From Allobogoriella deserti (lineage in GTDB: Bacteria > Actinomycetota > Actinomycetes > Actinomycetales > Actinomycetaceae), in assembly GCF_042680605.1 (NCBI RefSeq), contig NZ_JBHUEE010000002.1, forward strand, positions 372,001 to 436,000: DNA of 64,000 bases, written 5' to 3'. This document shows, piece by piece, positions 24,401 through 33,362 of the stretch (position 1 is its first letter; each line of letters begins with the position of its first letter). The notes below the pieces were generated by a model. The model made no database searches and was not told the origin of the DNA. It saw only the letters and a program-made list of their open reading frames with translations. A program made the translations under genes and the position numbers.

Positions 24401-26889
24401 CGCCCCCCGGCGCCGATCGCCGCCGCGTGCAGGTCGTTCGAGCTGCGCAGCACCGGAGGTGCCGTGAGCGCCGCCGGATCGAGTTCGGCGGCCGTGGACA
24501 CGTGCACGGTCACCGACTCGCCGGCGAGCAGGACGTCCAGAGCGCGATCGGCGGTCGAACGCGGGTCGAGGCGGTCGGGCAGGACGGTGACGTCGAGGGC
24601 GAGCGAGGACGCGGAGACGGTGACGTCGTAGCCTTCCGGAACGCGCTCCGCAGTGGCGGTGACCGCCGCGGGATCGAGCGCGACGTCCGCGTTCTCGGCG
24701 AAGAGGTGGACGGCGCGCTCGGCCCCCAGGGCGGCCACGAGCACCTCGTGTGCCGGGTCGGCCGACGCAGCGACGTCGTCCGGGACCTCGACGTGGCCGA
24801 CGGTGCGTGGCGCGACCTCGACGGCTTCCGAGGTCTCGGCGAGCGTGCGCCCCTCGAGCCCCTGCCGCGAGATCGCGACCGTGCCGCGCCATGCCTCGTC
24901 GGTGTCATTGACCACCGCGACCACCAGCGTCTCGCCTCGCGGTTGGACCGTCAGCAGGCGGGGCGCGTAGGCCGACCGCAGGGCGAACCACAACGGCTTG
25001 CGACGCTCATCACCGTCGACGGCGGCCCAGGACGTGACCGGCCAGCAGTCGTTGAGCTGCCAGACGACGGCACCGGCCGTGCGTGGCCAGTGCGAGCGGT
25101 AGTGCTCCAGGGCGAAGCGCACGGCGTGGGCCTGGTTGAGCTGGGTGGCCCAGTGCCAGTCGCCGAACCCCTCCGGAGCGGGCAGGTGCGGGGTGAGGCC
25201 GCGGTCCAGCTTGCCGTTGCCGTCCGGGGCCTTCTGGTGCAGGAGGAACGCCCGGGACTCCTTGTGCAGGTCGGCCTCGTCCAGCGCACGGGTCAGGGTG
25301 GCCCAGGTGGGCGGGCCCTGGAAGCCGAACTCGGAGACGAACCGGGGAGCCTCGTCGCGGTAGTGCCGGTAGTCGATCTGGTTCCAGACGCGCCACTCGT
25401 GCTTGAGGCCGTGGTCGGCGTCGTTCGGGTGCTTCTCCCACGGGGCGAAGCCGGGCGAGGTCGGACTGCCCTCGACGTAAGGACGGGTGGGGTCGAGCTC
25501 GCGCACGATCCGTGGGAACAGGTCGTGGTAGTACCCGTAACCCCAGGTGGCGCCGCCGAGCGGTTCCTGCCAGCCCCAGTCCATGAAGCCCCAGAGGTTC
25601 TCGTTCCCCCCGTTCCACAGCACCAATGACGGGTGTGGCATGAGGCGGGCCACGTTGTCGCGGGCCTCGGCCTCGAACTCGCTGCGTTGCGGTTCCTCCT
25701 CGGCGTAGGCCGCGCAGGCGAGGAGGAAGTCCTGCCAGACGAGGATCCCGGCGGCGTCGCAGGAGTCGTAGAACGCGTCGTCCTCGTAGATGCCACCGCC
25801 CCAGATGCGGAGCAGGTTGAGGTTCGCACCGACGGCCTGGTCGATCCGGCGGGCGTATCGCTCGGGCGTGACACGGGTGAGGAGGTGATCGTCCGGGATC
25901 CAGTTGGCTCCTTTGGCGAAGATCGGGGTGCCGTTGACCTCGATGGTGAAGCCGGTACCGACCTCGTCCGGCTCGGTGCGGACGACGACGTCGCGGAAGC
26001 CGATCCGGCGCTTCCAGGTGTCCAGATGCTGCTGCCCGTGGTGCAGGCCGACCTGGAGCCCGTACAGCGGCTGGTCGCCGTAGCCGTGCGGCCACCATCG
26101 CTCGGCGTGCGGCACCTCGAGGGCGACGACGCCGCGGGCGCCGCTCACGGCGACCTCACCCTGCGCGGCGGGTGACGTCCCGTCCGGCGCGGTCAGGGTG
26201 GCGTCGAGACGCAGGCCCTCCACGGGGGCGCCGTCCGTCTCGACGTCCGCGAGGATCTCGACCCGGCCGGTGCCGTCCGCTGCCACGGTGACCACCGGCC
26301 TGACCTCGGCCAGCCGTGCGAGGCTCCAGCGCTCCAGCCGGACCGGGCGCCAGATGCCGGCGGTCTGCAGGTCGGGGCCCCAGTCCCAGCCGAAGGAGCA
26401 CGCCATCTTCCGGATGGCGTTGAAGGGATGGGGGTAGGAGTGCGGGCGCGGACCGAGCTCGGCCTCGAGCTCCTCGGCACGAGTCAGCGCCGAGCGGAAC
26501 GAGACCGCCAGCGCATTCTCGGCAGCGAGCAGTTCCGTCACGTCGAACCGGTACCGGCGGTGCATGTTCTCGGTGCTGCCGAGCTCCGTACCGTTCAACG
26601 TCACCGTCGCGACCGTGTCCAGGCCGTCGAAGCACAGCGCTGCCCGCTCCCCCGGCTCGAGCGGCACTGCCTCGAACCTTGTCTCGTAGACCCAGTCCGC
26701 GCGGTGCATCCAGGTCAGCGCACTCTCGTTCTCACCGAGGTACGGGTCCGGGATGAGGCCGGCGTCGAGGAGGTCGGTGTGCACCGAACCGGGCACCGTG
26801 GCGGGCACGAGGGCGCCGTCCACCTCTGCCGGGACACCCCCGCCGGTCGAGCGCAGGGTCCAGTCACGGTGCAGCGGGGTCGTCCTCAT
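24397..26889 (-). CDS. Beta-mannosidase, GH2 family
   Basis: An 830-residue exo-acting enzyme that releases mannose from beta-mannosides. The N-terminus (DWTLRSTGG, PATVPGSVHTDLLDAGLIPDPY) is the sugar-binding domain typical of bacterial beta-mannosidases. The barrel carries the acid/base Glu430 in LWNGGNEN and the nucleophile Glu520 in SEFGFQG. A beta-sandwich tail follows. There is no signal peptide, so it is cytoplasmic. The ATG at 26889 has GAGGAGACTCG upstream. It is convergent with the GH116-type gene; together they suggest use of plant or fungal beta-glycans or glycolipids. Confidence 0.92.
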   Translation of the reverse strand: MRTTPLHRDWTLRSTGGGVPAEVDGALVPATVPGSVHTDLLDAGLIPDPYLGENESALTWMHRADWVYETRFEAVPLEPGERAALCFDGLDTVATVTLNGTELGSTENMHRRYRFDVTELLAAENALAVSFRSALTRAEELEAELGPRPHSYPHPFNAIRKMACSFGWDWGPDLQTAGIWRPVRLERWSLARLAEVRPVVTVAADGTGRVEILADVETDGAPVEGLRLDATLTAPDGTSPAAQGEVAVSGARGVVALEVPHAERWWPHGYGDQPLYGLQVGLHHGQQHLDTWKRRIGFRDVVVRTEPDEVGTGFTIEVNGTPIFAKGANWIPDDHLLTRVTPERYARRIDQAVGANLNLLRIWGGGIYEDDAFYDSCDAAGILVWQDFLLACAAYAEEEPQRSEFEAEARDNVARLMPHPSLVLWNGGNENLWGFMDWGWQEPLGGATWGYGYYHDLFPRIVRELDPTRPYVEGSPTSPGFAPWEKHPNDADHGLKHEWRVWNQIDYRHYRDEAPRFVSEFGFQGPPTWATLTRALDEADLHKESRAFLLHQKAPDGNGKLDRGLTPHLPAPEGFGDWHWATQLNQAHAVRFALEHYRSHWPRTAGAVVWQLNDCWPVTSWAAVDGDERRKPLWFALRSAYAPRLLTVQPRGETLVVAVVNDTDEAWRGTVAISRQGLEGRTLAETSEAVEVAPRTVGHVEVPDDVAASADPAHEVLVAALGAERAVHLFAENADVALDPAAVTATAERVPEGYDVTVSASSLALDVTVLPDRLDPRSTADRALDVLLAGESVTVHVSTAAELDPAALTAPPVLRSSNDLHAAAIGAGGR

Positions 26890-27322
26890 CGAGTCTCCTC
26901 GTCGTGATGGTGCGGTGTGGCTTGCGCCACCTCATCCTCTCCGGCCGCCCAGGTGGGAGGCCAGGATGTTCGTCATACGGTCGGACATCACGCGCCCCGT
27001 CCCATGGTCGAGGAGCGGCCCTGCCGCGCTCCGCAACGGCCGCGTTATCCACAGTCGAGACCGCACGAGCGCTGTCCACAGGATGCAGGCAGACGGCACG
27101 CTGCGCGCCGTACGGTCGTATCACCGCCCGGAGGCGGGCGGCGGGGCAGGCCAGCGGCCGCCACGGCTCGTCGGGATCTGGCCCTGCCGTCCCCCAGCCG
27201 CCACCCGCCTCCGGGTCGCCTTGTGCGTGGCGGGTCGGCGGGTCCCCAGACCCGCCGTCATCGCGGCGCACCAGGACGTTGCCACCGACAGGCGGTACGC
27301 CGGGATCCGGCCGGCGGCCTGG
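26890..27322. other. 433-bp region without a convincing gene
   Basis: This stretch lies between the beta-mannosidase start and the aconitase X small-subunit stop. Open frames here on both strands are Arg/Pro-rich shadows. The only signal noted is a pair of DnaA-box-like sequences, TTATCCACA at 27045-27053 and TGTCCACA at 27073-27080, in the same orientation. Part of the region must hold the beta-mannosidase promoter, which I could not place. Confidence 0.6.
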
Positions 27323-27808
27323 TCATCCCCCCGACGACGGGGAGTAACGGACGTGGACACGCCCGCCGGCCACGGTGACCTCGGAGACCGGCAGCACCGT
27401 GCCGTCGGAGACGAACGCGTCGAGGTCGTCGAGCTGGATAGCCGGGACCTGCAGCGCCACGAGCCCCACCGCCAGTTTCGAGTTCACCGACCGGGTCACC
27501 ACGGCCACGGGTGCCGTTCCCATCACCCGCGCGAGGTGGAACTGGCCCGACCAGCCCGAGGACCCTTTCGCGCCGGGCATCACCAGGATCCGACCGGTGA
27601 ACGAGGCGCCGCGCTGCGGGTGGGTGATCTCGGTGATCGTGCCCGTGGCCGGATCGATGCCGCCCCAACCGGAGATCGGGGCCGTGCACACGAGCGCGGA
27701 CCCGGCCGCCCGTCCGGCCACGAGGACGTGTCCGGTGAGGGTGCGGTCCGGGAGCGCCACCGCCGCACCCGGACCGGCTGCGGGCGACGCACCGCCGCCG
27801 GCGCTCAC
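27323..27808 (-). CDS. Aconitase X swivel (small) subunit, DUF126
   Basis: A 161-residue protein matching the swivel domain of aconitase X. GHVLVAGRAAGSALVCTAPISGWGGIDPATGTITE and the VMPGAKGSSGWSG motif supply the mobile active-site face that closes on the iron-sulfur subunit. It starts with a GTG that overlaps the large-subunit stop by four bases (GTGA), which fits obligate partners. Split large and small subunits are one of the known aconitase X arrangements. Bacterial members characterised so far dehydrate cis-3-hydroxy-L-proline; archaeal ones dehydrate mevalonate 5-phosphate. Confidence 0.88.
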   Translation of the reverse strand: MSAGGGASPAAGPGAAVALPDRTLTGHVLVAGRAAGSALVCTAPISGWGGIDPATGTITEITHPQRGASFTGRILVMPGAKGSSGWSGQFHLARVMGTAPVAVVTRSVNSKLAVGLVALQVPAIQLDDLDAFVSDGTVLPVSEVTVAGGRVHVRYSPSSGG

Positions 27809-29067
27809 GGCAGCCGCCCTTCGACCGCGGCGTGCACGCAGTCGGCGGTGGACGCGAACGCGCCTTCGACTCCCATGATCGCGGGCAGATAGTGGACCTG
27901 CTTGGCGGAGTCGGTGGCGAAGCGTCGCGTGCCGGGAGGCAGGAACTGTCCGATTGCGGGGCAGGTGTCGGACATCACCCGGGCACCCGCGCGCTCGATG
28001 ACCGCTTCCAGACCGTCCTCGCGGGCGCGGCGGCGCAGGGCGCTGGGGGTGAAGACCCAGAGCGTGACGTCGGCGCTGACCTGCCGTCCGTCCAGTGCTG
28101 CCGCGACCTCCTCGAGCTGACCGTAGGACGCGTGCGGGCACCCGATCATCACGAAGTCGACGTCGTCGCCGGTGCGGGTGGCGTTGAGACGGTCCAGTGT
28201 CGCGGCGGCGTCGGCCGCGGTGTAGCTGACCTCGGCGGCGTCCGGGCGCAGGACGTCTTGGGCTTCGGCGCACTCCGCGGTCACGCCGGGGATGTGGAAC
28301 AGCTCCGTATCGCCCGAGCTCGCGGCCGCCGCGCCGAGCTGTTTGAGCTGGACCAGGTCGGGACGGGACTCGAGGCCCTCGACGAGAGGGACGGCGTCGT
28401 CCGTGACGGCGGCGCCGAGCCAGTAGCCGAGGACGTTCCAATCGGCCGTGGTTCGCACCGGCGCGTGCACCACGACCCGCACGTCCGCGCGGCGGTTCTG
28501 CGTCAGGTGGAGGCCGGCGTTCGGCGTCAGGCCGGTGAGCATCGACGCCGCGGCCGATTCGCGCCCCTCGGTGTTGGTTCGTGCCCCGATCACCGAGTTG
28601 ATGAAGGCGACGGCGGAGGATTCCATCCACGCACAGTGGTCCCCGCGCTGCGGCAGGAACCCCACCTGGTAGGGCGTGCACGTGTTGAGCAGGCTGACAC
28701 CGAGCCCCTCGAGGTAGGCCTGGCTGGCCTCGACCCGGTCGACGCTGCCGCGTGGGAGGCCCTGCACGTCGGGGTTCTCCCGGTCCATCGGGCCGATGAG
28801 CTGGCAGGCGTGGACCCGGGTTCTCGCCGGTGCCAGCGGCTCGTCGCTGGCCAGGGAGAACCGGTTGAACAGCCGGCCGGGCTCCTCCGAGCCGAGCGGG
28901 CGCGCGTGCCGCGGACCGTAGATGTTGGCGCCGGCGGCGCTGGCGATCTCGATGAGGTTCTCGGCCTGCATGATGTCGCCGTACTGCTGCAGGATCCGCA
29001 TGGCGGCGGCGACGGTCTCGCCGTGGTCGCCGTCGGCCATGGCGCGTTGCTCGTCGGTGAGGTGCAC
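27805..29067 (-). CDS. Aconitase X catalytic (large) subunit, DUF521
   Basis: A 420-residue iron-sulfur dehydratase subunit. Candidate cluster ligands are Cys130 (NTCTPYQ), Cys310 (GCPHAS) and Cys369 (SDTCPAIG), the three conserved positions of the family. The opening MHLTDEQRAMADGDHG is also typical. With the swivel subunit it should dehydrate a small hydroxy acid or hydroxyproline. The operon also encodes an FAD oxidoreductase and an IlvD/Edd dehydratase, so hydroxyproline may not be the true substrate. No proline racemase, Pyr2C reductase or transporter is next to it. Confidence 0.9.
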   Translation of the reverse strand: MHLTDEQRAMADGDHGETVAAAMRILQQYGDIMQAENLIEIASAAGANIYGPRHARPLGSEEPGRLFNRFSLASDEPLAPARTRVHACQLIGPMDRENPDVQGLPRGSVDRVEASQAYLEGLGVSLLNTCTPYQVGFLPQRGDHCAWMESSAVAFINSVIGARTNTEGRESAAASMLTGLTPNAGLHLTQNRRADVRVVVHAPVRTTADWNVLGYWLGAAVTDDAVPLVEGLESRPDLVQLKQLGAAAASSGDTELFHIPGVTAECAEAQDVLRPDAAEVSYTAADAAATLDRLNATRTGDDVDFVMIGCPHASYGQLEEVAAALDGRQVSADVTLWVFTPSALRRRAREDGLEAVIERAGARVMSDTCPAIGQFLPPGTRRFATDSAKQVHYLPAIMGVEGAFASTADCVHAAVEGRLP

Positions 29068-29085
29068 GTCTGCTCCGTCCGGCCC

Positions 29086-30525
29086 TCAGCGGACGCCGGC
29101 CGGCCGATGGGTGGCCGGCCGGTCGGTGCCGAGGTAGGCGCCGTCGTCGAGCAGGCGCCGCTGCAGTGCCGTGACGTCGACGTCGCCGACCGCGACGCCC
29201 GCGCCGAGGGCCAGGTCGGCCGCGGTGCCTGCCGCCTGCCCCATGGCGAAGCAGGGCCCACTCACCCGCGCCGAGGACTGGCCGCGGTGGGTCATCGAGG
29301 CGCACCGGCCGACGGCGTAGAGGTTCGCGACGCCGTCGGGGACGATCATCCGGAACGGGAGCTGGTTGAAGCCTCGGGACTCCTCCGGGGGGAACCGGAA
29401 CGCGACGGTGCCGGCGACGTGGGCCTCGACCGGCCAGCCGTTGACGCCGATGGTGTCCGGGAAGTCGGCGCAGCCGAGGATGTCGTCCTCGGTGAGCTGG
29501 TAGGGCCCGACGATGCGCCGTGTCTCGCGGATGCCGATCTGCGGGGCGATGTCGACGACGTAGGAGTCCTCGAAGCCGGGGGTACGGGTCTTGATGAAGT
29601 CGAAGGTCTCCCGGACCTGGCGCCGCCCCTGGATCTCACCGTGGGTGAGCTGGCGGACGTCGGTGCCGTCCACCGGTGAGCCGTCGTCGTTGGACAGCTG
29701 GGTCAGGTTCGAGCGCCACTCGGTGGGGTGGCGCTGGGGCCGCACGATCGGCTTCTTGCGGGGGAAGTGGTGGGTCCCGGCCGCCTCGGCCTCGTCCATG
29801 AGCCGGGCGACGGTCTTCCACGCCTCGCCGGCCCGCTCCGGGTCGACGCCGTTGATCCGGAACATCAGCGACGGGTAGAGCAGGGTCTCGGCGACCTCGA
29901 GCGGGGCGCCGGCCCAGGAGGCGAGGTCGCCGTCGCCGGAGCCGTCGATGAACATCTGGCCGCGGATGGCGCCACGGCCGGACTTGGACTCGACGATGAC
30001 GGCGTCGATTCGAGCCCCGCCCGCGGCGCCGTCCTCGCTGAGCACCAGCCCGACAGCCATCGCGTGGAACAGCAGCTCTCCCCCGCCGGCCAGCACAAGC
30101 TCATCTGCGGCGATCTTGTACGCGGAGATGTCGTACGCCTGAGCGGCGATGCGGTCCTGCACGGACAGGTGCGGGTCGTTCAGGCCGTCGAGGGCGGTGA
30201 GCCGGTCGAGGAGTTCGTCGGCGTAGCCGCGGATGACGCGGCGGTCCTCGCCCTCGACCCGGGCGTGCAGTCCGCAGAAGGTGGATAGCCCGCCCATGGT
30301 GCCGGCGCCGCCGAGGAAGCCGTAGCGTTCGATCAACACGGTGGAGCGTCCGGCGCGGGCGGCGGCGGTGGCGGCCATGAGTCCGGCGGGCCCGCCGCCG
30401 ACCACGACGACCTCGTACTCGCCGATGACCGGGACGTCCCGGGCGGACTCCCGGACAGACTCGCGGGCCTGGCCGGGCCGGGCGACCTGGCCGGACGGCG
30501 TGGCGGCGTCGCCGTCGTGGGTCAT
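29086..30525 (-). CDS. FAD-dependent oxidoreductase (FAD_oxidored family)
   Basis: A 479-residue flavoprotein. The dinucleotide-binding motif VVVGGGPAGLMAATAAARAG lies at residues about 41-60, after a disordered leader. It is followed by FLGGAGTMGGLST, typical of the FAD_oxidored family. IDGSGDGDLASWAG and VGRCASMTHRG are the other FAD-contact segments. Substrate is unknown; a sugar-acid or hydroxy-acid oxidation step is plausible from the operon. The ATG at 30525 overlaps the dehydratase stop by one base (TGATG). Cysteines at FCGLHA and GCADF may bind a metal or be structural. Confidence 0.86.
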   Translation of the reverse strand: MTHDGDAATPSGQVARPGQARESVRESARDVPVIGEYEVVVVGGGPAGLMAATAAARAGRSTVLIERYGFLGGAGTMGGLSTFCGLHARVEGEDRRVIRGYADELLDRLTALDGLNDPHLSVQDRIAAQAYDISAYKIAADELVLAGGGELLFHAMAVGLVLSEDGAAGGARIDAVIVESKSGRGAIRGQMFIDGSGDGDLASWAGAPLEVAETLLYPSLMFRINGVDPERAGEAWKTVARLMDEAEAAGTHHFPRKKPIVRPQRHPTEWRSNLTQLSNDDGSPVDGTDVRQLTHGEIQGRRQVRETFDFIKTRTPGFEDSYVVDIAPQIGIRETRRIVGPYQLTEDDILGCADFPDTIGVNGWPVEAHVAGTVAFRFPPEESRGFNQLPFRMIVPDGVANLYAVGRCASMTHRGQSSARVSGPCFAMGQAAGTAADLALGAGVAVGDVDVTALQRRLLDDGAYLGTDRPATHRPAGVR

Positions 30526-32243
30526 CAGGCACCCCCCGTGGCGCTGCGCGCGCCGAGCACCGCGCCGCAGGCCAGCGGCTGCACGGTGGCGCGGTATTGG
30601 TCGAGGTAGCGGGAGGTGTCGGCGGGCGCCGGTGGGGTGAAGGCGGGGCGCGTGGCAAGCTCGGCGGGGTCGACGAACAGGTCGAGGCGGCCCTCGGCGA
30701 GGTCGATCTCGACGAGGTCACCGTCCCGGACGAGGCCCAGCGCGCCACCGGCCGCCGCCTCCGGGGAGACCTCGCCGATGCCGATGCCGTGGTTGACCAG
30801 GCCGCTCATCTGGCCGTCGGTGATCACGGGGACCTCGGAGGCGAGCCCGCGACCCTCCAGGGCGAACACGAACGCGGAGATCATGCCCATCGCCGGGCCG
30901 CCGGTCACGCCGATACCGCGGATGATGGCGACGTCTCCGGCCTGGATCCGGTTCTCGACGACGGCCTCGATGCCTTCCTCCCGGGAGTGGAAGACGCGCG
31001 CCGGGCCGCGGAAGCTGCGGGGGCCGGGGTCGGGGATCGGGCGTTTACTGACGGCGCCGTCGGTGGCGAGCGTGCCGCGCAGCACCACGATGGCCGGAGT
31101 CGTGGAGCAGGGGTCGTCCAGGCTGCGGATGACACGGCCGTCGCCCGGGCGCGCGCGGGCGAGGTTGTCGGCGAGGGGGCCGCCGTCGACGGTGCGCTGG
31201 TTCCCGTCGAGCAGCGGCTGCAGTTCGCGCAGCACGGTGGCCGCTCCGCCGGCGTCCTCGAGGTCCTCGATGAGGTCGGGGCCGTTGGGGCGGATGGAAC
31301 ATACCGTGGGGGTCTCGCGGCCGAGGGTGCGGAAGGTCTCCCACACATCGAGGTCGACACCGGCCTCGGTGGCGACGGCCTGCAGGTGCTTGATGGTGTT
31401 GACCGAGCCGCCGACGGCGAGCATGGTCCGCACGGCGTTGGTCACCGATCCGGCGGTGATGACCTCGCGGGGCCGGACGTCGCGTGCGACGAGATCGGCC
31501 AGGGCGTGGGCGCTGCGCCGGACGGAGTCCCACATCCGCTCGCTGAGGGCCCGAACGGGTGCCGAGCCGGTCACCGCCATGCCGAGGGCCTCGGCGGCCA
31601 TGTGCATGGAGTTCGCGGTGGCCAGTCCCGAGCAGACCCCGGGACCACGGATGGCGCCATCGGCAAGCTCGTGCAGTGCCGCCAGCTCGTCCGCGGCGCG
31701 CTGCGGTCCGTCCGGCCCGGAGTGATCGCGCAGACCCTGCTGCGCCGCGCGGAGGAAGATCTCCTCGACGTCGGCCTCGCCGCCCTCGGCCAGACCGCTG
31801 CGCTGGTAGCCGCACGGGACGATCACCGTGGGGATGTTGAGCCGGCCTGCCGCCATGAGGTGGCCGGGCGTGGTCTTGTCGCAGGAGCTCAGACAGATCA
31901 TGGCGTCCAGCTGGGCGCCCTCGACCATGACCTCGACGTCGTTGGTGATGAGGTCCCGGGCGGAGAGCACGTACCGGCCGCCGCGGCCGGCGTTGGTGAT
32001 GAAGTCCGACGGTGCCGCGGTGCGCAGCTCGAACGGGAGGAGGCCGAGCGAGCGCAGCTCCTCCTTGAGGAGGTCGGCGATGTCGTCGAGGTGGGCGAAG
32101 CAGGCGGCCAGATCGTTCGAGGTGTTGATGATGGCCACCTTGGGCCGGTCCAGCTCGGTGGGATCGATGCCGAGGGAGACCCACTGTGCGCGGCGGGTGA
32201 CGGCGTGTGCGCTGGCGGCCGGGAAGTTGCTCCGCAGGCTCAT
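30525..32243 (-). CDS. IlvD/Edd family dehydratase (sugar-acid or dihydroxy-acid dehydratase)
   Basis: A 572-residue iron-sulfur dehydratase. The three cluster cysteines are at Cys48 (ACFAHL), Cys121 (SSCDKTTPG) and Cys204 (GPGVCSG), as in IlvD, Edd and pentonate dehydratases. TDGQMSGL matches the conserved C-terminal active-site region. It probably dehydrates an aldonic or dihydroxy acid to a 2-oxo acid. The catabolic operon and adjacent IclR regulator favour a sugar acid over branched-chain amino-acid synthesis. The ATG at 32243 follows AAGGAGGATGA, a strong ribosome site. Confidence 0.9.
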   Translation of the reverse strand: MSLRSNFPAASAHAVTRRAQWVSLGIDPTELDRPKVAIINTSNDLAACFAHLDDIADLLKEELRSLGLLPFELRTAAPSDFITNAGRGGRYVLSARDLITNDVEVMVEGAQLDAMICLSSCDKTTPGHLMAAGRLNIPTVIVPCGYQRSGLAEGGEADVEEIFLRAAQQGLRDHSGPDGPQRAADELAALHELADGAIRGPGVCSGLATANSMHMAAEALGMAVTGSAPVRALSERMWDSVRRSAHALADLVARDVRPREVITAGSVTNAVRTMLAVGGSVNTIKHLQAVATEAGVDLDVWETFRTLGRETPTVCSIRPNGPDLIEDLEDAGGAATVLRELQPLLDGNQRTVDGGPLADNLARARPGDGRVIRSLDDPCSTTPAIVVLRGTLATDGAVSKRPIPDPGPRSFRGPARVFHSREEGIEAVVENRIQAGDVAIIRGIGVTGGPAMGMISAFVFALEGRGLASEVPVITDGQMSGLVNHGIGIGEVSPEAAAGGALGLVRDGDLVEIDLAEGRLDLFVDPAELATRPAFTPPAPADTSRYLDQYRATVQPLACGAVLGARSATGGA

Positions 32244-32333
32244 TCATCCTCCTTGATCGCTCGGACCGTCGCAGCGGGCACAGCCCTGCGGCAAGCACCC
32301 TTTCCGCCCAGCGGGATCGGCCCGGACAGCCGA

Positions 32334-33125
32334 TCAGCCCATGCCCTGCTCCCACGCGGTGCGCTGGACCGCCCGGGCGGTGCTGCGCACCAGATGGCCG
32401 TAGCCGTGGATGACGGTGCCCTCGGGCAGCACCAGCGACAGCGATCCGACCGGCCGGCCGAGCCGGTTCAGCACGGGCGCCCCGACGGCGATGCTCGGAC
32501 GGGTGCGGCGACAGCTCACGGAGTAGCCGCTCGCGCGGGCCTGCGCCATCTCGCGCCGGATCTCCTCGGGCGGGTCGTCGGCGGGACGGCGGGCAAGGTC
32601 GGCGAGGTACTGCTCCTGCTCGTCGGACTCGGCGAACGCGAGCAGCGCCATGCCGACGGCCGAAGAATGCATGGTGTCGCGCTGGCCGATGTACGGCCGT
32701 TCCCGCCGGCTGCCACGGGTGCCGTTCCCGTCGCTGCCGCGCCGCCGCAGGCTCTCGACGATGGTGACCTTGCCGTTCTCCGGGATACCGAGGTGCACCG
32801 GCATCCCGGTGGTGGCGTACAGGTCCTGCATGAACGGCAGGGCGACCCGTTGGATGCCGAACGTCTTCGGGGTGAGCAGGCCGAACTTCCACAGGTCCAC
32901 GCCGATGCACAGGTCGTCGCTGTCGGTGCGCTCCAGCATGCCCAGGTCCAGCAGTTCGCGGACCATGCGGTGCGTGGTCGAGAGCGGGAGCCCGGCGCGC
33001 CGGCTCAGCTCGGAGAGGCTGAGCGTGGTGTGTTCGTAGTCGAAGGAGGAGAAGAGCCGGTGGACCCGCTCCAGCGAGGACCGGCGTGGCGCCGCCTCCG
33101 GTGATGCGGTCGGTGTCGGTACCAA
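32334..33125 (-). CDS. IclR family transcriptional regulator
   Basis: A 263-residue regulator. The N-terminal winged HTH (residues about 14-75: LSLSELSRRAGLPLSTTHRMVREL) is followed by the IclR effector domain, with LYATTGMPVHLGIPENGKVTIVES and HSSAVGMALLAFAES. It probably senses a pathway intermediate of the dehydratase operon, which begins 90 bp downstream on the same strand. The start is uncertain. I prefer the TTG at 33125, because AAAGGGG lies seven bases before it and similarity begins soon after. A GTG at 33167 in the same frame would add 14 residues. A perfect palindrome lies 67 bp upstream. Confidence 0.86.
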   Translation of the reverse strand: MVPTPTASPEAAPRRSSLERVHRLFSSFDYEHTTLSLSELSRRAGLPLSTTHRMVRELLDLGMLERTDSDDLCIGVDLWKFGLLTPKTFGIQRVALPFMQDLYATTGMPVHLGIPENGKVTIVESLRRRGSDGNGTRGSRRERPYIGQRDTMHSSAVGMALLAFAESDEQEQYLADLARRPADDPPEEIRREMAQARASGYSVSCRRTRPSIAVGAPVLNRLGRPVGSLSLVLPEGTVIHGYGHLVRSTARAVQRTAWEQGMG

Positions 33126-33191
33126 GACGAAGCCCCTTTGCTGCGTGCGGCACTGCCATCGTCCCACCCGCAGCGTCCAGCCGGCCGCGGC

Positions 33192-33208
33192 CTTCCACTC
33201 AATGGAAG
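33192..33208. promoter_or_regulatory. Palindrome CTTCCA-N5-TGGAAG, candidate IclR operator
   Basis: A perfect 6+6 dyad with a five-base centre, in the divergent region between the IclR gene and the FtsX-type gene. IclR-family operators are often TTCC/GGAA palindromes, so autoregulation is likely. No second copy was seen before the dehydratase gene, so control of that operon would be by read-through from the iclR promoter. Confidence 0.5.
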
Positions 33209-33362
33209 CCGTCCGGCTCCGGAGCCAGGTTCGTGTCGGCCACGCGTGGGGCGCAGGGACGGAACGCGGCGTGCCGACCCTGGCGCCGTCGCGCAGTTTG
33301 CCGGGGTCGGCTCAGGGGGTTTCCCCGATCCGGTCGCGCTGTTCCGGGACGAGGCTGAGGCC

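Noticed and set aside
30525..32243. Calling the dehydratase ilvD of branched-chain amino-acid synthesis
   Set aside because: It is embedded in an IclR-linked catabolic operon with aconitase X, and no ilvB, ilvC or leu genes are nearby.
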